Positions 16,732 through 28,470 are shown, numbered from the stretch's first letter. The stretch is DNA of 64,000 nt from Deltaproteobacteria bacterium (GCA_016218825.1 JACRCV010000037.1:26507-90506), one strand, 5' to 3'. Made by a program: numbers and translations. Notes: generated by a model not told the origin, from the sequence alone.

Positions 16732-17698
16732 CCACTGCATCTTGGTGCTGGTGCTCGCGGTGACGGCGCCGGCGCGCGCCGCGTCGCGCGAGGTCGTCGA
16801 CAAGATCGCCGCGGTCATCGAAGGCGAGATCATCACCATCGCGGAGCTCGACGCCAAGGCGCAGCCCTACATGGCGAAGCTCGACGACGTCAAAGATCCG
16901 AAGGAGCGCGAGCGCCAACGACTCGACATCCTGCGCCGGGTGCTCGACATCGAGATCGGCGAGCGCATCGTCGACGCCGAGCTCGAGCGCAGCCGCGACA
17001 AGCTCGGGGTCGCCGACGCCGACGTCGACCGCGCGGTGCAAGAGGTCCAGAAGCTCAACAACCTCAACGAGCAGCAGCTGCAGCAGGCGCTCTACGCCCA
17101 GGGGATCACCTGGGCCGAGTACCGCAAGAAGCTCAAGGCGCAGATCGAGCGCACGCGGCTGATCCAATTCCAGGTGCAGGGCAAGGTGCAGGTCAAAGAC
17201 GCCGACGTCGAGCACCGCTGCGAGGAGCGACAGCAGGCCCAGTCGCGCGATCTACAGCTGTGCGCCGCGCACCTCCTGACCGCCATCCCGAAGGGCGCCG
17301 CGGCCGACGAGGTCGAGCAGATCCACGCCCGGGCGTCGAAGCTCCAGGCCGAGCTCCAGGCCGGCGCCGACTTCTCGGCCTACGCGCTGAAGTACTCCGA
17401 CGACAAAGGCGCCCCGGACGGCAACCTCGGCTGCTTCGGCAAGGGCGAGATGGTGGAGCCGTTCGAGAAAGCGGCCTTCGCCTTGAAGGTCGGCGAGGTG
17501 TCGCCGGTGGTGCGGACCGAGTTTGGCTTTCACATCATCAAGCTCAACGATCGCCGGGCGCCCGGCGGCAGCAACTGCAAGGACGAGACGGTGCTCAACA
17601 CCTTCCGCAACGAGATCTACCAAGAAGAGCTCGACCGGCAGATGAACAACTGGCTCACCGATCTCAGACGCAAACGCTTCGTAGAGGTGCGCTTCTAG
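16721..17698 (+). CDS. surA: SurA-like periplasmic chaperone/isomerase
   Basis: 325 residues with a cleavable signal peptide (ARAA-S) rather than a lipobox, so it is the soluble periplasmic member. The SurA N-domain starts at VDKIAAVIEGEIITIAEL, the signature of the family, followed by a long helical chaperone part and one parvulin domain (LCAAHLLTAIPKG, SAYALKYSDDKGAPDGNLGCF, GEVSPVVRTEFGFHIIKL). E. coli SurA has two parvulin domains and this one has a single domain, common outside Gammaproteobacteria. The GTG start has AAGGAG 7 bases upstream and overlaps the preceding gene by 11 bases. pdxA follows, as surA-pdxA neighbours do in many Proteobacteria. Confidence 0.88.
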   Translation: MSINHCILVLVLAVTAPARAASREVVDKIAAVIEGEIITIAELDAKAQPYMAKLDDVKDPKERERQRLDILRRVLDIEIGERIVDAELERSRDKLGVADADVDRAVQEVQKLNNLNEQQLQQALYAQGITWAEYRKKLKAQIERTRLIQFQVQGKVQVKDADVEHRCEERQQAQSRDLQLCAAHLLTAIPKGAAADEVEQIHARASKLQAELQAGADFSAYALKYSDDKGAPDGNLGCFGKGEMVEPFEKAAFALKVGEVSPVVRTEFGFHIIKLNDRRAPGGSNCKDETVLNTFRNEIYQEELDRQMNNWLTDLRRKRFVEVRF

Positions 17699-17708
17699 CG
17701 CCGCGCCG

Positions 17709-18680
17709 ATGACGTTGCCGCTCGCGGTGACGCTCGGCGACCCCGCCGGCATCGGCCCGGAGGTGACCGCCGCCGCCGCCCGCATCGCCCTCGGCACCGA
17801 TCCGGCTCTGCAGCTCACCCTCTGCGGGCCGCGGGGAATCGCCGACCGCATCGCCGCGGATCTAGGCCCTCGGGTGACGGCCGAGCCGCAAGCGCCGTTT
17901 GCCGGGCCCCTGGGGAAACCGACGGCGGCGAGCGGCGGCGCCGGCCTCGCGGCGCTCGATGCGGCGATCGCGCTCCTCAAGCAGGGACGGGCACGGGCGC
18001 TGGTGACCGCACCGCTGTCGAAGACCGCGATGGCGTTGGCCGGCAGCGGCGACCGCGGGCACACCTCGATCCTAGAGCGCGAGCTCGGCGACGGCCCCGT
18101 GGCGATGGCGTTCTTTGGCGACGAGCTGCGCGTGGTGCTCGCTACCGCGCACCTCTCTCTCAAGGAGATGCTCGCGGCGTTGTCGGCGGCGCGGATCGTC
18201 GAGGTCGCACACCTCCTGACCCGGGCGCTGGAGCGCGATCTCGGTCTCACGAAGCCACGGTTGGCGCTCGCCGGCTTGAATCCGCACGCCGGCGAAGGCG
18301 GGCTGATGGGAGACGAGGAGAGCACGATCCTCGCCCCCGCCCTGGCGATGGCGAGCGCACGCGGGTTGTCGCTCGCCGGCCCGTATCCCGCCGACTCGGT
18401 GTTTCGCCGGGCGTTGGATCGGGAGCTCGACGGCGTCGTGGCGCTGTACCATGATCAGGCGCTCATCCCCGTGAAGCTGTTGGGACGCGGGCGCGCGGTG
18501 CACGTGACGTTGGGCTTGAAGGCGGTGCGCACCTCTCCGGATCACGGCACGGCGTTCGAGCTCGCGGGCACCGGCAGGGCGCATCCCGAGGGGATGCTCG
18601 CGGCCATCAGGCTCGCGGCCCGGCTGACGGCGGCGGGCGCTACCGCACCAGCACCAGCGCCCCGAAGCCGGGACGGGTGA
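17709..18680 (+). CDS. pdxA: 4-hydroxythreonine-4-phosphate dehydrogenase
   Basis: 323 residues. PdxA oxidises 4-phosphohydroxy-L-threonine in the DXP-dependent pyridoxal phosphate pathway. Diagnostic motifs are all present: LAVTLGDPAGIGPE at the N-terminus, TAPLSKTA, GHTSIL, LNPHAGEGG, YHDQALIPVK and RTSPDHGTAF. Length matches the family. It lies 10 bases after surA in the chaperone operon. The last 41 bases overlap the 3' end of the convergent hypothetical gene, and the Ala/Pro-rich tail encoded there (TAPAPAPRSR) is probably dispensable. Confidence 0.95.
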   Translation: MTLPLAVTLGDPAGIGPEVTAAAARIALGTDPALQLTLCGPRGIADRIAADLGPRVTAEPQAPFAGPLGKPTAASGGAGLAALDAAIALLKQGRARALVTAPLSKTAMALAGSGDRGHTSILERELGDGPVAMAFFGDELRVVLATAHLSLKEMLAALSAARIVEVAHLLTRALERDLGLTKPRLALAGLNPHAGEGGLMGDEESTILAPALAMASARGLSLAGPYPADSVFRRALDRELDGVVALYHDQALIPVKLLGRGRAVHVTLGLKAVRTSPDHGTAFELAGTGRAHPEGMLAAIRLAARLTAAGATAPAPAPRSRDG

Positions 18681-20124
18681 GCACGACCTGCGGCGCCTCG
18701 CGGAAAGCCTCGGGTGAGATCTCACAGGCGCGCGCGACGTTCAGCAGCTGTTGTTGCTGGTAGTCGAAGAGCGCCTGGTGTTGCACGGTGAAGGGGTCGG
18801 GGGTGATCTTCGCCACCACCGCACCGTCACCGTTGGCGTCGAGCTGCAGGCCCGAGATCTCCCCACCCCAGGGTCCGAGCTCGATGAGCTCGGCGTTCTT
18901 GTGCAAGGGCCGAAACGCCGCCAATAGGTCGTCGCGTAGACCGGGATGCATCTGCTCGCCCTCCAACAGCGTCCGCAGCGCGTCCTTGGCGGCGACGTAG
19001 CGCTCGGTCTCGCCTTGGCGGGCGCGCGCCGCGAGGTCGTCGAGATAGTCGCCGGCGTTGGCGACCGGCTCGAGCTGCTTCAGGAGGCGAAAGGGCGCGA
19101 ACGGCGCCAGATGGTCGACGGCGCGGACGAACGCGAGGACGCGGGCCTTGGTGAACGGCAGCTCCTCCGACGAATGCGTGGCGACCGCGGTGCGGGCTTG
19201 CTCCAGCTCCTCGTGGGTGAAGAGGCCGCGGTAACGATTGATCTCATCATTGAAGATCCGCGCGCCGTAGGCCCGGTGCAGCTTGGAGCCGCGGAAGCTG
19301 ACGCGCGCGGCGTAGGCGGTCTGTCCGAGGTCCTGGTGCACGTGGATGACGCGCATCAGCAAGCGCTCGCGCGGCGTGAAGTCCGGGAGGCGCTTGGCCT
19401 GGTTGTAGAGCTGCTCGGCTAGCTCGATGTTGCCGCAGATCCTACGAATGCCGCGATCGCCCATGGCGCGGCGGCGACTGCAGAGCTCTTGGTAGATCAG
19501 CTTCTCGACCAGGTCTTGAACCAGCGCCGCCGCCGAGACGGTGTCGATGCCCTGCACCGCGCGCACCCGCAGGCAGAGGTCGAAGAGCTTGTGGGTGTCG
19601 TCGACGAAGCGGATCAAGAGGCGGTAGCTGTCGGGCGCCAGGAGATAGCCATAGGCGTCGATCTCGGCGCGGACGTTGTCGTTCAGGCGCTTCAGGCCGC
19701 GAGCGTCCAAGCGGCCGCCGAGCTTGTGCGGCGCGTTCCACGGCATCGCCGAGAGCTTGAGGCTCGACTCCATCTCCAGGCGAAAGCGCTCCACGGCGCC
19801 GGCGCGGAGCTTCTCGGCTTCGGAGAGGCTGTCCCAGATCTGATCCAAGTCGGCCCCAGGGCGAAAGGCGTCCTGCTGCGCCAGCGCCGCCAGGCCGTCC
19901 TGGGTCTTGCGGTAGGCGGGATCGACGAGGCCGATGGTGCGCACCTGCGCCTGGCGCTCGGTCGACGAGACGTCGATGGTCGGTCGCAGGATCTTCTGCG
20001 GGCCCTCGAGCGAGCGCGGCGTCTCGCCCTTCGCCTCCGCCTGCTCGGCTTCGCGCAACCGCTGCTCCAGACCCGGGTGCAGACCGGGGAGGGTGCGCGG
20101 ATGGACCGACTTCTTGACCGTCAC
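18640..20124 (-). CDS. Conserved-looking hypothetical helical protein
   Basis: 494 residues beginning with a GTG at 20124. There is no signal peptide or membrane segment. It is mostly charged helix with regions such as RLLIRFVDDTHKLFDLCLRVR and RRICGNIELAEQLYNQAKRLPDF. I do not recognise the family. The sequence TAGGCT lies 7 bases upstream of the GTG and would serve as a -10 for a leaderless transcript; there is no clear ribosome site. The 3' end overlaps pdxA by 41 bases. Codon use matches its neighbours, so the gene is very probably real. Cytoplasmic location is inferred. Confidence 0.7.
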   Translation of the reverse strand: MTVKKSVHPRTLPGLHPGLEQRLREAEQAEAKGETPRSLEGPQKILRPTIDVSSTERQAQVRTIGLVDPAYRKTQDGLAALAQQDAFRPGADLDQIWDSLSEAEKLRAGAVERFRLEMESSLKLSAMPWNAPHKLGGRLDARGLKRLNDNVRAEIDAYGYLLAPDSYRLLIRFVDDTHKLFDLCLRVRAVQGIDTVSAAALVQDLVEKLIYQELCSRRRAMGDRGIRRICGNIELAEQLYNQAKRLPDFTPRERLLMRVIHVHQDLGQTAYAARVSFRGSKLHRAYGARIFNDEINRYRGLFTHEELEQARTAVATHSSEELPFTKARVLAFVRAVDHLAPFAPFRLLKQLEPVANAGDYLDDLAARARQGETERYVAAKDALRTLLEGEQMHPGLRDDLLAAFRPLHKNAELIELGPWGGEISGLQLDANGDGAVVAKITPDPFTVQHQALFDYQQQQLLNVARACEISPEAFREAPQVVLTRPGFGALVLVR

Positions 20125-20268
20125 GCCGGCAAGCCTACCACAGGTGCCTCGACGAAGGCGTCAGGCAGGACGGGCGCCCCCTCTCTTGAGGGAGCCGTCG
20201 CCCGTCGCTCTACTTGGGGGCCACCCGGGGGACCCGGGGGCGAGGGGTTGGGGGAGTGGGGTTGGGGA

Positions 20269-20289
20269 GCGCCGCAGCAGCTGCGGCGC
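20269..20289 (-). terminator. Perfect GC hairpin downstream of the YfaP-like gene
   Basis: GCGCCGCAG, a 3-base loop, then CTGCGGCGC form a perfect 9-bp stem 20 bases after the minus-strand stop at 20310. No T-run follows in either direction. The downstream sequence on the minus strand is C-rich, so it may be a pausing or Rho-assisted site. The rest of the 20125-20309 spacer is G/C-skewed with no gene. Confidence 0.4.
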
Positions 20290-20309
20290 GGGAGCCAAGA
20301 GAACTGCAG

Positions 20310-21875
20310 CTAGAGCAGGTCGTTGGTGCAGTAGGCGAAGAAGCCCATGTCCAGGAGATCGACACAGCGCGCCGCGCCGGTCTGCGGACAACATCCGGGG
20401 TCGCCGGCGCACTCGTGGGTCGGCGGCAGGCAGGCCTCGGAGCAGGTGTTGAACATCGGGTTGCAGTACAGGCCGCTCCGGCAGTCGCCGCTGGCGGCGC
20501 ACGGCTCCATCCACCCGGAGAGGCTGGCGCTGTCGAGGACGCAGGTGTGCGAGCCGTCACACACCTGATTCACGGCGCAGTCACCGCTGCGGCGACAGCC
20601 CAAGCGACACTCGCCCGAGTACCCGAGCTGCAGGTCGCAATACTCGGTGTCTGGCCACGGCGCGGCGCTGCAGTCGGCGTCGCTCTGGCAGCCGGCGGCG
20701 GCCGGGGCCTCGCAGCTCCACGACGGGGTGAGGGCGTCGCCGGGGACGACCGCGGCCGTGGTCCCGTTCCAACCGATCGCCGCGGCCTCCCACAGGCCGG
20801 CGGTCGTGAGGTCGCGCCACTGTTGGAAGACCAGCGCGCCGCGGACCCAGATCTTGACGGTCGCCGTGGTCGGCGGCGTGGTGTTGCCGCCGTAGTAGTG
20901 CACCGCGACCGTGTATTGGCCGGACACCGGGGCGACGATGCGGATCTGCTCCGGGCCGTAGCCATCGAGGTCGTCGATCGCCAACAGCGGATCACCGCTC
21001 GTCACGCCCGCGACCCCGTCCCAATCAGGATGGCCGTCGACGACGGCGGCGCCGCAGTTTTGGTAGTAGCAGCTGGTCGCGGTGCAGTAGGCGTCGTCGC
21101 TCTGCCGCATGTGCAGGTCCAGATCGGCGGCGGTGTTCCAGGTCACCCCGACCACGAGCCCGTCGGCCGGCGCACCCGAGCATCGACCGCTCGCGTCACA
21201 GGTGCCGGAGGTGCAACTGCCGCACGACTCGCCACAGACTGGATCGGGGCCGCACAGCCGGCCGCGACAATCGCGGACGCAGGTGCACCAGCCGTCGCTG
21301 CCGCATGCGCTCTGCGCGCAGGAGCCGCAGGAGACGCCGCAGACCGGGTCGGGCCCGCATTCTTGGTCGCTGCAGTCCGGAACGCAGGCGGTGACGCACT
21401 GGCCGAGGTCTGGATCACAGACGCCCTGGCCGCAGCTGCCGCACGACACGCCGCAGATCGGATCGAGGCCGCACTGCTGCTGGCCGCAATCGGGCACGCA
21501 GGTGCTGCTGCAGGTGCCGTCGTCGCAGGTGCCGGAAGCGCACCGGCCGCACGCCACGCCACAGACGGGATCGGGGCCGCACTCGCGCCCGGAGCAGTCG
21601 GGCACACAGCCGTTCGCGCAGCCGACGGTGTCGAACGCGTCGCACGCCGCGCTGCAGCCGAGCGTGCCGCTGCCGAGGCCGAGGGTCGTGCAGCTCTGTT
21701 GGTCGAGGAGGCTGCCATCGCACCGCTCCCCGAGATCGAGGCGGCCGTTGCCGCACGCCGCCGCCGTCGGCTGGCTCGTCGTGACGTAGTAGGTGTTCTT
21801 CTTCTCGTCGCCGCCGGAGCAGGCGGCAGCGACGAGAGCGCCGGTGCACAGCAATGCCAACGACCTCAGGACCAT
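20310..21875 (-). CDS. Cys-rich lipoprotein with a YfaP/DUF2135-like domain
   Basis: 521 residues. ATG 21875 is chosen because GGGAGG precedes it and it gives a signal peptide with lipobox VAAAC. After a linker, residues about 45-240 contain repeated Cys modules with a CGPDPVCGxxCGxC motif in four to five copies. A beta domain follows (VTWNTAADLDLHM, then ...YGPEQIRIVAPVSGQYTVAVHYYGG), which matches the pattern of YfaP/DUF2135 domains. The C-terminal 130 residues are Cys-rich again, of the type SDADCS...CxCxxSGDC common in myxobacterial surface proteins. It is likely outer-membrane anchored. Function is unknown. Confidence 0.8.
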   Translation of the reverse strand: MVLRSLALLCTGALVAAACSGGDEKKNTYYVTTSQPTAAACGNGRLDLGERCDGSLLDQQSCTTLGLGSGTLGCSAACDAFDTVGCANGCVPDCSGRECGPDPVCGVACGRCASGTCDDGTCSSTCVPDCGQQQCGLDPICGVSCGSCGQGVCDPDLGQCVTACVPDCSDQECGPDPVCGVSCGSCAQSACGSDGWCTCVRDCRGRLCGPDPVCGESCGSCTSGTCDASGRCSGAPADGLVVGVTWNTAADLDLHMRQSDDAYCTATSCYYQNCGAAVVDGHPDWDGVAGVTSGDPLLAIDDLDGYGPEQIRIVAPVSGQYTVAVHYYGGNTTPPTTATVKIWVRGALVFQQWRDLTTAGLWEAAAIGWNGTTAAVVPGDALTPSWSCEAPAAAGCQSDADCSAAPWPDTEYCDLQLGYSGECRLGCRRSGDCAVNQVCDGSHTCVLDSASLSGWMEPCAASGDCRSGLYCNPMFNTCSEACLPPTHECAGDPGCCPQTGAARCVDLLDMGFFAYCTNDLL

Positions 21876-22070
21876 GTCGACCTCCCAGAGTACGAAGCCG
21901 GCGGGATTCTGCCGCAACCCGGTGCAGATCCCTGCGGACAAATGTCGCAGTGGCGGCCGTTTGTTCACCGGGCGCCCGGCGCGCTTACGCTTTGGGGGCG
22001 GTTCTGTTAGGAGGCGGCTTCTCGAGGGCGGCGCGGATGCCTATCTTTCGGGCTTGCCGTGGAGGTGCAT

Positions 22071-24942
<2,872 letters not shown>

Positions 24943-24956
<14 letters not shown>

Positions 24957-25494
24957 GGCGCAAGACGCCGAGCGGCAAGCGGAGCTTGCCGAGCACCGCC
25001 CAGGTGACGTCGTGGGTCGGGGCGCGCCAGACCTCGGTCTGGACGCCGAACGCGCTCCAGCCGACCGACAGCAGGGCGCCGTAGCGAGCGCGGAAGTCGA
25101 GGCCGGCGCCGAGCTGCGCCCAGGTGCCGCGCCACAGGTGCATGAGCTCGCCCTCGACGCCGACGACCGGCGGCGCCTGGGTCGAAAGCTGCAGGAAGAC
25201 CCCCAAAGACGGGTACCAGGGCTCGTAGACGAACAGGCCGCCGACGCGGATGCGCGCCGCGCCGCTGGTGCGCTGCGCGGTGTGATAGGTGCGGCCGTAG
25301 GCGAGCTCGAGGTCGAGGTTGCCGGCTTCGCCGCGCCGCAAGGGCCCGAGCTCGGGGTCGGTGATGGTGTGCATCCGCCCCGGCGACGCGCGCGCGGTGC
25401 TCTCGGCAGCACCGGCGGGCGCGGCGTGAACGACGAGAAGGAGCGCGACGCGTGGCAACAGAGTTGGGGTCGGGGCGCGCGGCATGGGTCTCAT
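24943..25494 (-). CDS. Probable outer-membrane or secreted beta-rich protein
   Basis: 183 residues with a signal peptide (core [19 protein letters not shown]). The mature part of about 150 residues alternates aromatic/hydrophobic and polar residues ([55 protein letters not shown]), consistent with a small beta-barrel, but the family was not recognised. Either ATG 25494 or ATG 25485 may be used; GGGGG fits the second better. It is transcribed after the terminator of the small lipoprotein pair and ends 14 bases inside uvrA. Confidence 0.6.
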
Positions 25495-25508
25495 CCCCCA
25501 GAAAGCAA

Positions 25509-25545
25509 AATGGGCGGGAAGGTCTCATCGACCCACCCGCCCATT
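25509..25545 (-). terminator. Terminator of the small lipoprotein pair
   Basis: AATGGGCGGG and CCCGCCCATT form a perfect 10-bp stem around a 17-base loop. On the minus strand TTGCTTTC follows, a weak T-tract. It sits 22 bases past the stop at 25568. A second perfect inverted repeat, AGACAGT/ACTGTCT with a 3-base loop, lies at 25549-25565 directly after that stop and may add to RNA stability. Confidence 0.65.
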
Positions 25546-25567
25546 GTGAGACAGTCAGACTGTCTGA

Positions 25568-25771
25568 TTACGGCGCGGTAGCGGCCTGGCAATCCGACAG
25601 ACCGGTGTCCGTGATCTTGCAGACGTAAGCCGCGCGGAGCGCGCCGAACAAGAACGCGTCGTTCCGGAGAACAACAACCTTCTCGCCCGAGGCAGCGGCG
25701 CCGCCGTACGCACAAGCGGCGAGGGCAGCGGCCAACAGACTACCAACAACCAGAGCCTTGATCTTCTTCAT
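25568..25771 (-). CDS. Small lipoprotein, copy B of a tandem pair
   Basis: 67 residues. The signal peptide MKKIKALVVGSLLAAALAAC has a clear lipobox with lipidation at Cys20, leaving a mature peptide of 48 residues with two further Cys (YVCKITDTGLSDC). AAGGAG lies 9 bases before the ATG. It differs from copy A at only about ten positions, mostly in the second half (AFLFGALRAAYVCK against QFLLGALRAAFVCQ; the tail differs too). Together with copy A it probably forms a bicistronic unit ending at the terminator at 25545. Function is unknown; abundant small outer-membrane lipoproteins are a reasonable comparison. Confidence 0.85.
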   Translation of the reverse strand: MKKIKALVVGSLLAAALAACAYGGAAASGEKVVVLRNDAFLFGALRAAYVCKITDTGLSDCQAATAP

Positions 25772-25816
25772 TTGACTAACTCCTTGAGAAACAGTTTTTT
25801 TCAGATCGTTTTCAGA

Positions 25817-26020
25817 TTACGGCGCGTTGCCAGCCTGGCAGTTTTGCAGGCCGGTGTCCGTGATCTGGCAAACGAAAGCCGCGCGGAGAGCGCCCAGCAA
25901 GAATTGGTCGTTCCGGAGAACGACAACCTTGTCGCCCGAAGCGGCGGCGCCGCCGTACGCACAAGCGGCGAGGGCAGCGGCCAACAGACTACCAACAACC
26001 AGAGCCTTGATCTTCTTCAT
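25817..26020 (-). CDS. Small lipoprotein, copy A of a tandem pair
   Basis: 67 residues with the same signal peptide and lipobox as copy B (lipidated Cys20), followed by a short Gly/Ala stretch and a conserved core KVVVLRNDQFLLGALRAAFVC. AAGGAGG lies 7 bases before the ATG, an excellent ribosome site, which suggests high expression. The gene lies 67 bases after the stop of the von Willebrand A lipoprotein and 45 bases before copy B. A weak promoter (TTGACG, 18 bases, TGTTCT) overlaps the upstream stop. It arose by tandem duplication with copy B (period 249 bases). Function is unknown. Confidence 0.85.
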   Translation of the reverse strand: MKKIKALVVGSLLAAALAACAYGGAAASGDKVVVLRNDQFLLGALRAAFVCQITDTGLQNCQAGNAP

Positions 26021-26087
26021 CGTAGCCCCTCCTTAGGGTGCGAAGATTTTTGATGTCGCGGAGAACACCACGCTTCGGGAGGTCGCG

Positions 26088-27749
26088 TCAATAGCCTCCT
26101 TCGCCTTTCTTGTACGACATCTGGCGCACCCGAAGGAGGCCGAAGAGCACGAGGCCGACGAGCATGAGTGGCACTTTGTCGCCGACCGCCGCTGCGCAGT
26201 ACATCGGCTGCGCCCGGTAGTGGGGGTCGAGCCCGTCGCGGCAGCTGCCGTCCGGCGCCGAGCCCTCGATGCAGCGGCCGCCCCAGGTGCTGTCGCCGAT
26301 GTAGCCGCCGAGGTTGATCGCGAGCTGGTTGACGAGCTCGACGCGGTCCTTCGCGATCTCTTCGTCCGCGAGCACCACGTTGGCGTCGTCGACGTAGGTC
26401 GCGAGTGCTTGAATCACTTCGAGCGCCGCGCCGCGGTCGTAGGTCTCGTGGTAGATGTCGGACGCCGCCTGGAAGCTCGTCACCATGTTCCACAACACGA
26501 TGGCCTTCAGCACCCCCTTCGATTCGTAGGCGCGACTCGAGGGCTCGGTCAAAGACACCATGCGCGCGTCGGTCACCGCGCCGGTGCTCTCCTGCGCCGT
26601 GCCGTCGTCGGCGATCGGGCGATACGAATAGTGGACGCTGGTGACCACCTCGCCGGCGTGCGCCGCGAGGCCGTCGGTGGAGTCGATGCGGACGAGCATC
26701 GCGCCACCCTGGCTGCTCGCGAACACCGTCGGCACGCGCAGCACCAGCTCGCCCAGATCGTTGTGCGTGAACGCGATGCCGTAGGTCTCGACCATGTCGA
26801 TGCCGGGCGCGAGCGCCAGCGTCACCTGCAAATCGTTCGCGAGCGGCGTCACCAGGAAGTCGAGCTCGTCCTTGAAGACCGCGGTCACCTTCGCGGGGTT
26901 CTCGATGAAGTAGAAGTTGCCGCCGCCCTGCTCGGCGAGAGTGCGCATCAGCGTCTGGTTGAAGTCGAGGCCGACACCGACGGTGGTGATGCCGATGCCT
27001 TGGTCGTTGTAGGACGCGCTCTTCGATACGATCTGAGCGGAGTCGCTGATGCCGGTGTTCGCGAGCCCGTCGGAGAGCAACATCACCCGCGGCAACGAGT
27101 AGGCGCTCGCGTTTGCGAGCACCTGCTCGTAGCCCAGCACCATCCCATCATAGAGGTTCGTCGAGCCGTTCGGCTGCAAGGCGTTGATCGCCTCTTCGAA
27201 CACCGCCCGGTCGTCCACGAGCCGCGACGCCTCCACCACCCGCGCCGTGGTGCTGTAAGTCACCAGCGCCAAACGGTCCTCGGGGCCGAGCTCGGCGACC
27301 ATCGTCAACAAGCCCTGCTTCACGTAGTCGAGCTTGCCGGCCTCCGCCATCGAGCCCGACACGTCCACCACCACCGCCATGTTCACCGGCAGCCGCGGCC
27401 GCGCCGAGAGGTCCACCGCCGTCGCCATCGCCAACGCGATGAAGGTCGCGCTGCCCCCCTCGGCCACTGCCTCGTCGTTGCCGACGAGCGCGTGCATGCA
27501 GAGCACCTGGTCACAGGTCGCCTCCGGATATTGAATGTCGTGCTCCCCCAGGAAGCCCTCGACCGTGATGTCGCTCGACTTCGGAACCGCCCCCGAATAG
27601 AGCTGGGCACGGAAATAGCCGGCGTCCTGCGCGCCCCCAGGCGCCACCCCCGGCGCCGACATCCTGTCCGCCGACGCCGACGCGCCACAGCCCGCGAGCA
27701 GCCCCACAACCGCCACCGCCAAAGCCAACCGTCCGCATTGCCGCAGCAT
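26088..27749 (-). CDS. von Willebrand factor A domain lipoprotein with C-terminal membrane anchor
   Basis: Predicted 553 residues. Start at ATG 27749 (GGAGAG 7 bases upstream); an in-frame ATG at 27833 would lie upstream of the predicted transcription start, so it is rejected. The signal peptide ends in lipobox LLAGC. A complete VWA domain begins near residue 127 with the metal-binding DVSGSM motif, plus NGSTNLYDGM and LLSDGLAN, so it should bind a divalent metal and a protein partner. The C-terminus has a hydrophobic stretch (VPLMLVGLVLFGLLRV) followed by Arg/Lys, like a sorting or anchoring tail. Located in the envelope; partner unknown. The tandem small lipoproteins follow on the same strand. 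Confidence 0.85.
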   Translation of the reverse strand: MLRQCGRLALAVAVVGLLAGCGASASADRMSAPGVAPGGAQDAGYFRAQLYSGAVPKSSDITVEGFLGEHDIQYPEATCDQVLCMHALVGNDEAVAEGGSATFIALAMATAVDLSARPRLPVNMAVVVDVSGSMAEAGKLDYVKQGLLTMVAELGPEDRLALVTYSTTARVVEASRLVDDRAVFEEAINALQPNGSTNLYDGMVLGYEQVLANASAYSLPRVMLLSDGLANTGISDSAQIVSKSASYNDQGIGITTVGVGLDFNQTLMRTLAEQGGGNFYFIENPAKVTAVFKDELDFLVTPLANDLQVTLALAPGIDMVETYGIAFTHNDLGELVLRVPTVFASSQGGAMLVRIDSTDGLAAHAGEVVTSVHYSYRPIADDGTAQESTGAVTDARMVSLTEPSSRAYESKGVLKAIVLWNMVTSFQAASDIYHETYDRGAALEVIQALATYVDDANVVLADEEIAKDRVELVNQLAINLGGYIGDSTWGGRCIEGSAPDGSCRDGLDPHYRAQPMYCAAAVGDKVPLMLVGLVLFGLLRVRQMSYKKGEGGY

Positions 27750-27836
27750 GTTTGCTCTCCAGCTCAGGTTCATGAGGCCCGGAAGAGCAGGATCTGAGCC
27801 ACCGGCGAGAACAGATACTGTCATGAAAAACAACAG

Positions 27837-27845
27837 ATTCTAGCA
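27837..27845 (-). promoter_or_regulatory. Extended -10 promoter of the VWA lipoprotein gene
   Basis: On the minus strand TGC precedes TAGAAT, an extended -10 with one mismatch. It resembles the element at 6909-6917, including the following CTG. The transcript would begin near 27830, giving a leader of about 80 bases. Confidence 0.6.
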
Positions 27846-27952
27846 CGTCAGCGAGAGACTGTGTGTCCACGATCCAGGACACGCATGGCGCGACGTGACC
27901 GGGAAGCCAGGCATGTGATTGGGCATACTACGGCACAGGGCGGATTTCTTTG

Positions 27953-28033
27953 TGAGCCGATCGTTCCGCGCCCTTTCTTGCGTTCCTCGCGCTCGCGGCT
28001 TCGCCTCCGCGCTGCGGTACCGGCGGGCGCGAC
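27953..28033. repeat. Intergenic direct repeat, copy 1 (about 80 bp)
   Basis: This 81-base stretch is almost identical to 28589-28668: the first 53 bases differ at one position, then a small indel, then 15 matching bases. It sits in the 311-base spacer between the VWA gene and the small zinc-binding protein gene. No gene is seen in the spacer apart from this repeat and the VWA promoter. Confidence 0.9.
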
Positions 28034-28060
28034 GGTGACTCGGGTGACGGCGGGATGGCT

Positions 28061-28426
28061 CTAGTTGTTGACGGACAGCTCGGTCGATTTGCTGCTGGGG
28101 GGGAGGACGACGGTGGCGCCGAGGTCGAGGTTGTGGCGGCGGGAGAGGCGGGTCTTGCGTTCGCGGTAGCGCCACTGTTGGTAGTGGGCGGAGCACAGGC
28201 CGCGGGCGACGGCGGTGCGTTCGCACAGCGAGCAGACTCGGCCGTTCTTGTCGGTGGCGGCGTCGGCGTTCTGGGGGTCGACCTGGTCGAGGCGGCGCTC
28301 GATGCGGCTCAAGCGCTTGTTGAAGTCGGAGAGGGTGCGGTCGACCGAGGCTGCGATCTGAATGCGCAGATCTTCCATCAACGAATCAAACAGCGCCCCG
28401 AAATCAGTGCTCTTGCGCGGTGGCAT
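28061..28426 (-). CDS. Small zinc-knuckle-like protein
   Basis: 121 residues from ATG 28426, with GGAG 8 bases upstream. The N-terminal half is a coiled-coil-like helix (FDSLMEDLRIQ to RIERRLDQVD). The second half has CSLCERTAVARGLCSAHY (C-x2-C-x8-C-x2-H), a probable single zinc site, followed by a basic stretch WRYRERKTRLSRR suited to nucleic acid binding. The tail contains PPSSKS. A TTGACA promoter precedes it. The gene is flanked by two copies of an 80-bp direct repeat. It could be a small DNA- or RNA-binding regulator; the family was not recognised. Confidence 0.75.
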   Translation of the reverse strand: MPPRKSTDFGALFDSLMEDLRIQIAASVDRTLSDFNKRLSRIERRLDQVDPQNADAATDKNGRVCSLCERTAVARGLCSAHYQQWRYRERKTRLSRRHNLDLGATVVLPPSSKSTELSVNN

Positions 28427-28470
28427 CGATCGCTCCTTCTCGATATCCAATCTTCTTCAGGTTGCGCCCG

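Noticed and set aside
27749..27833. An earlier start (27833) for the VWA lipoprotein
   Set aside because: It lies upstream of the predicted transcription start and would bury the lipoprotein signal behind 28 extra residues.
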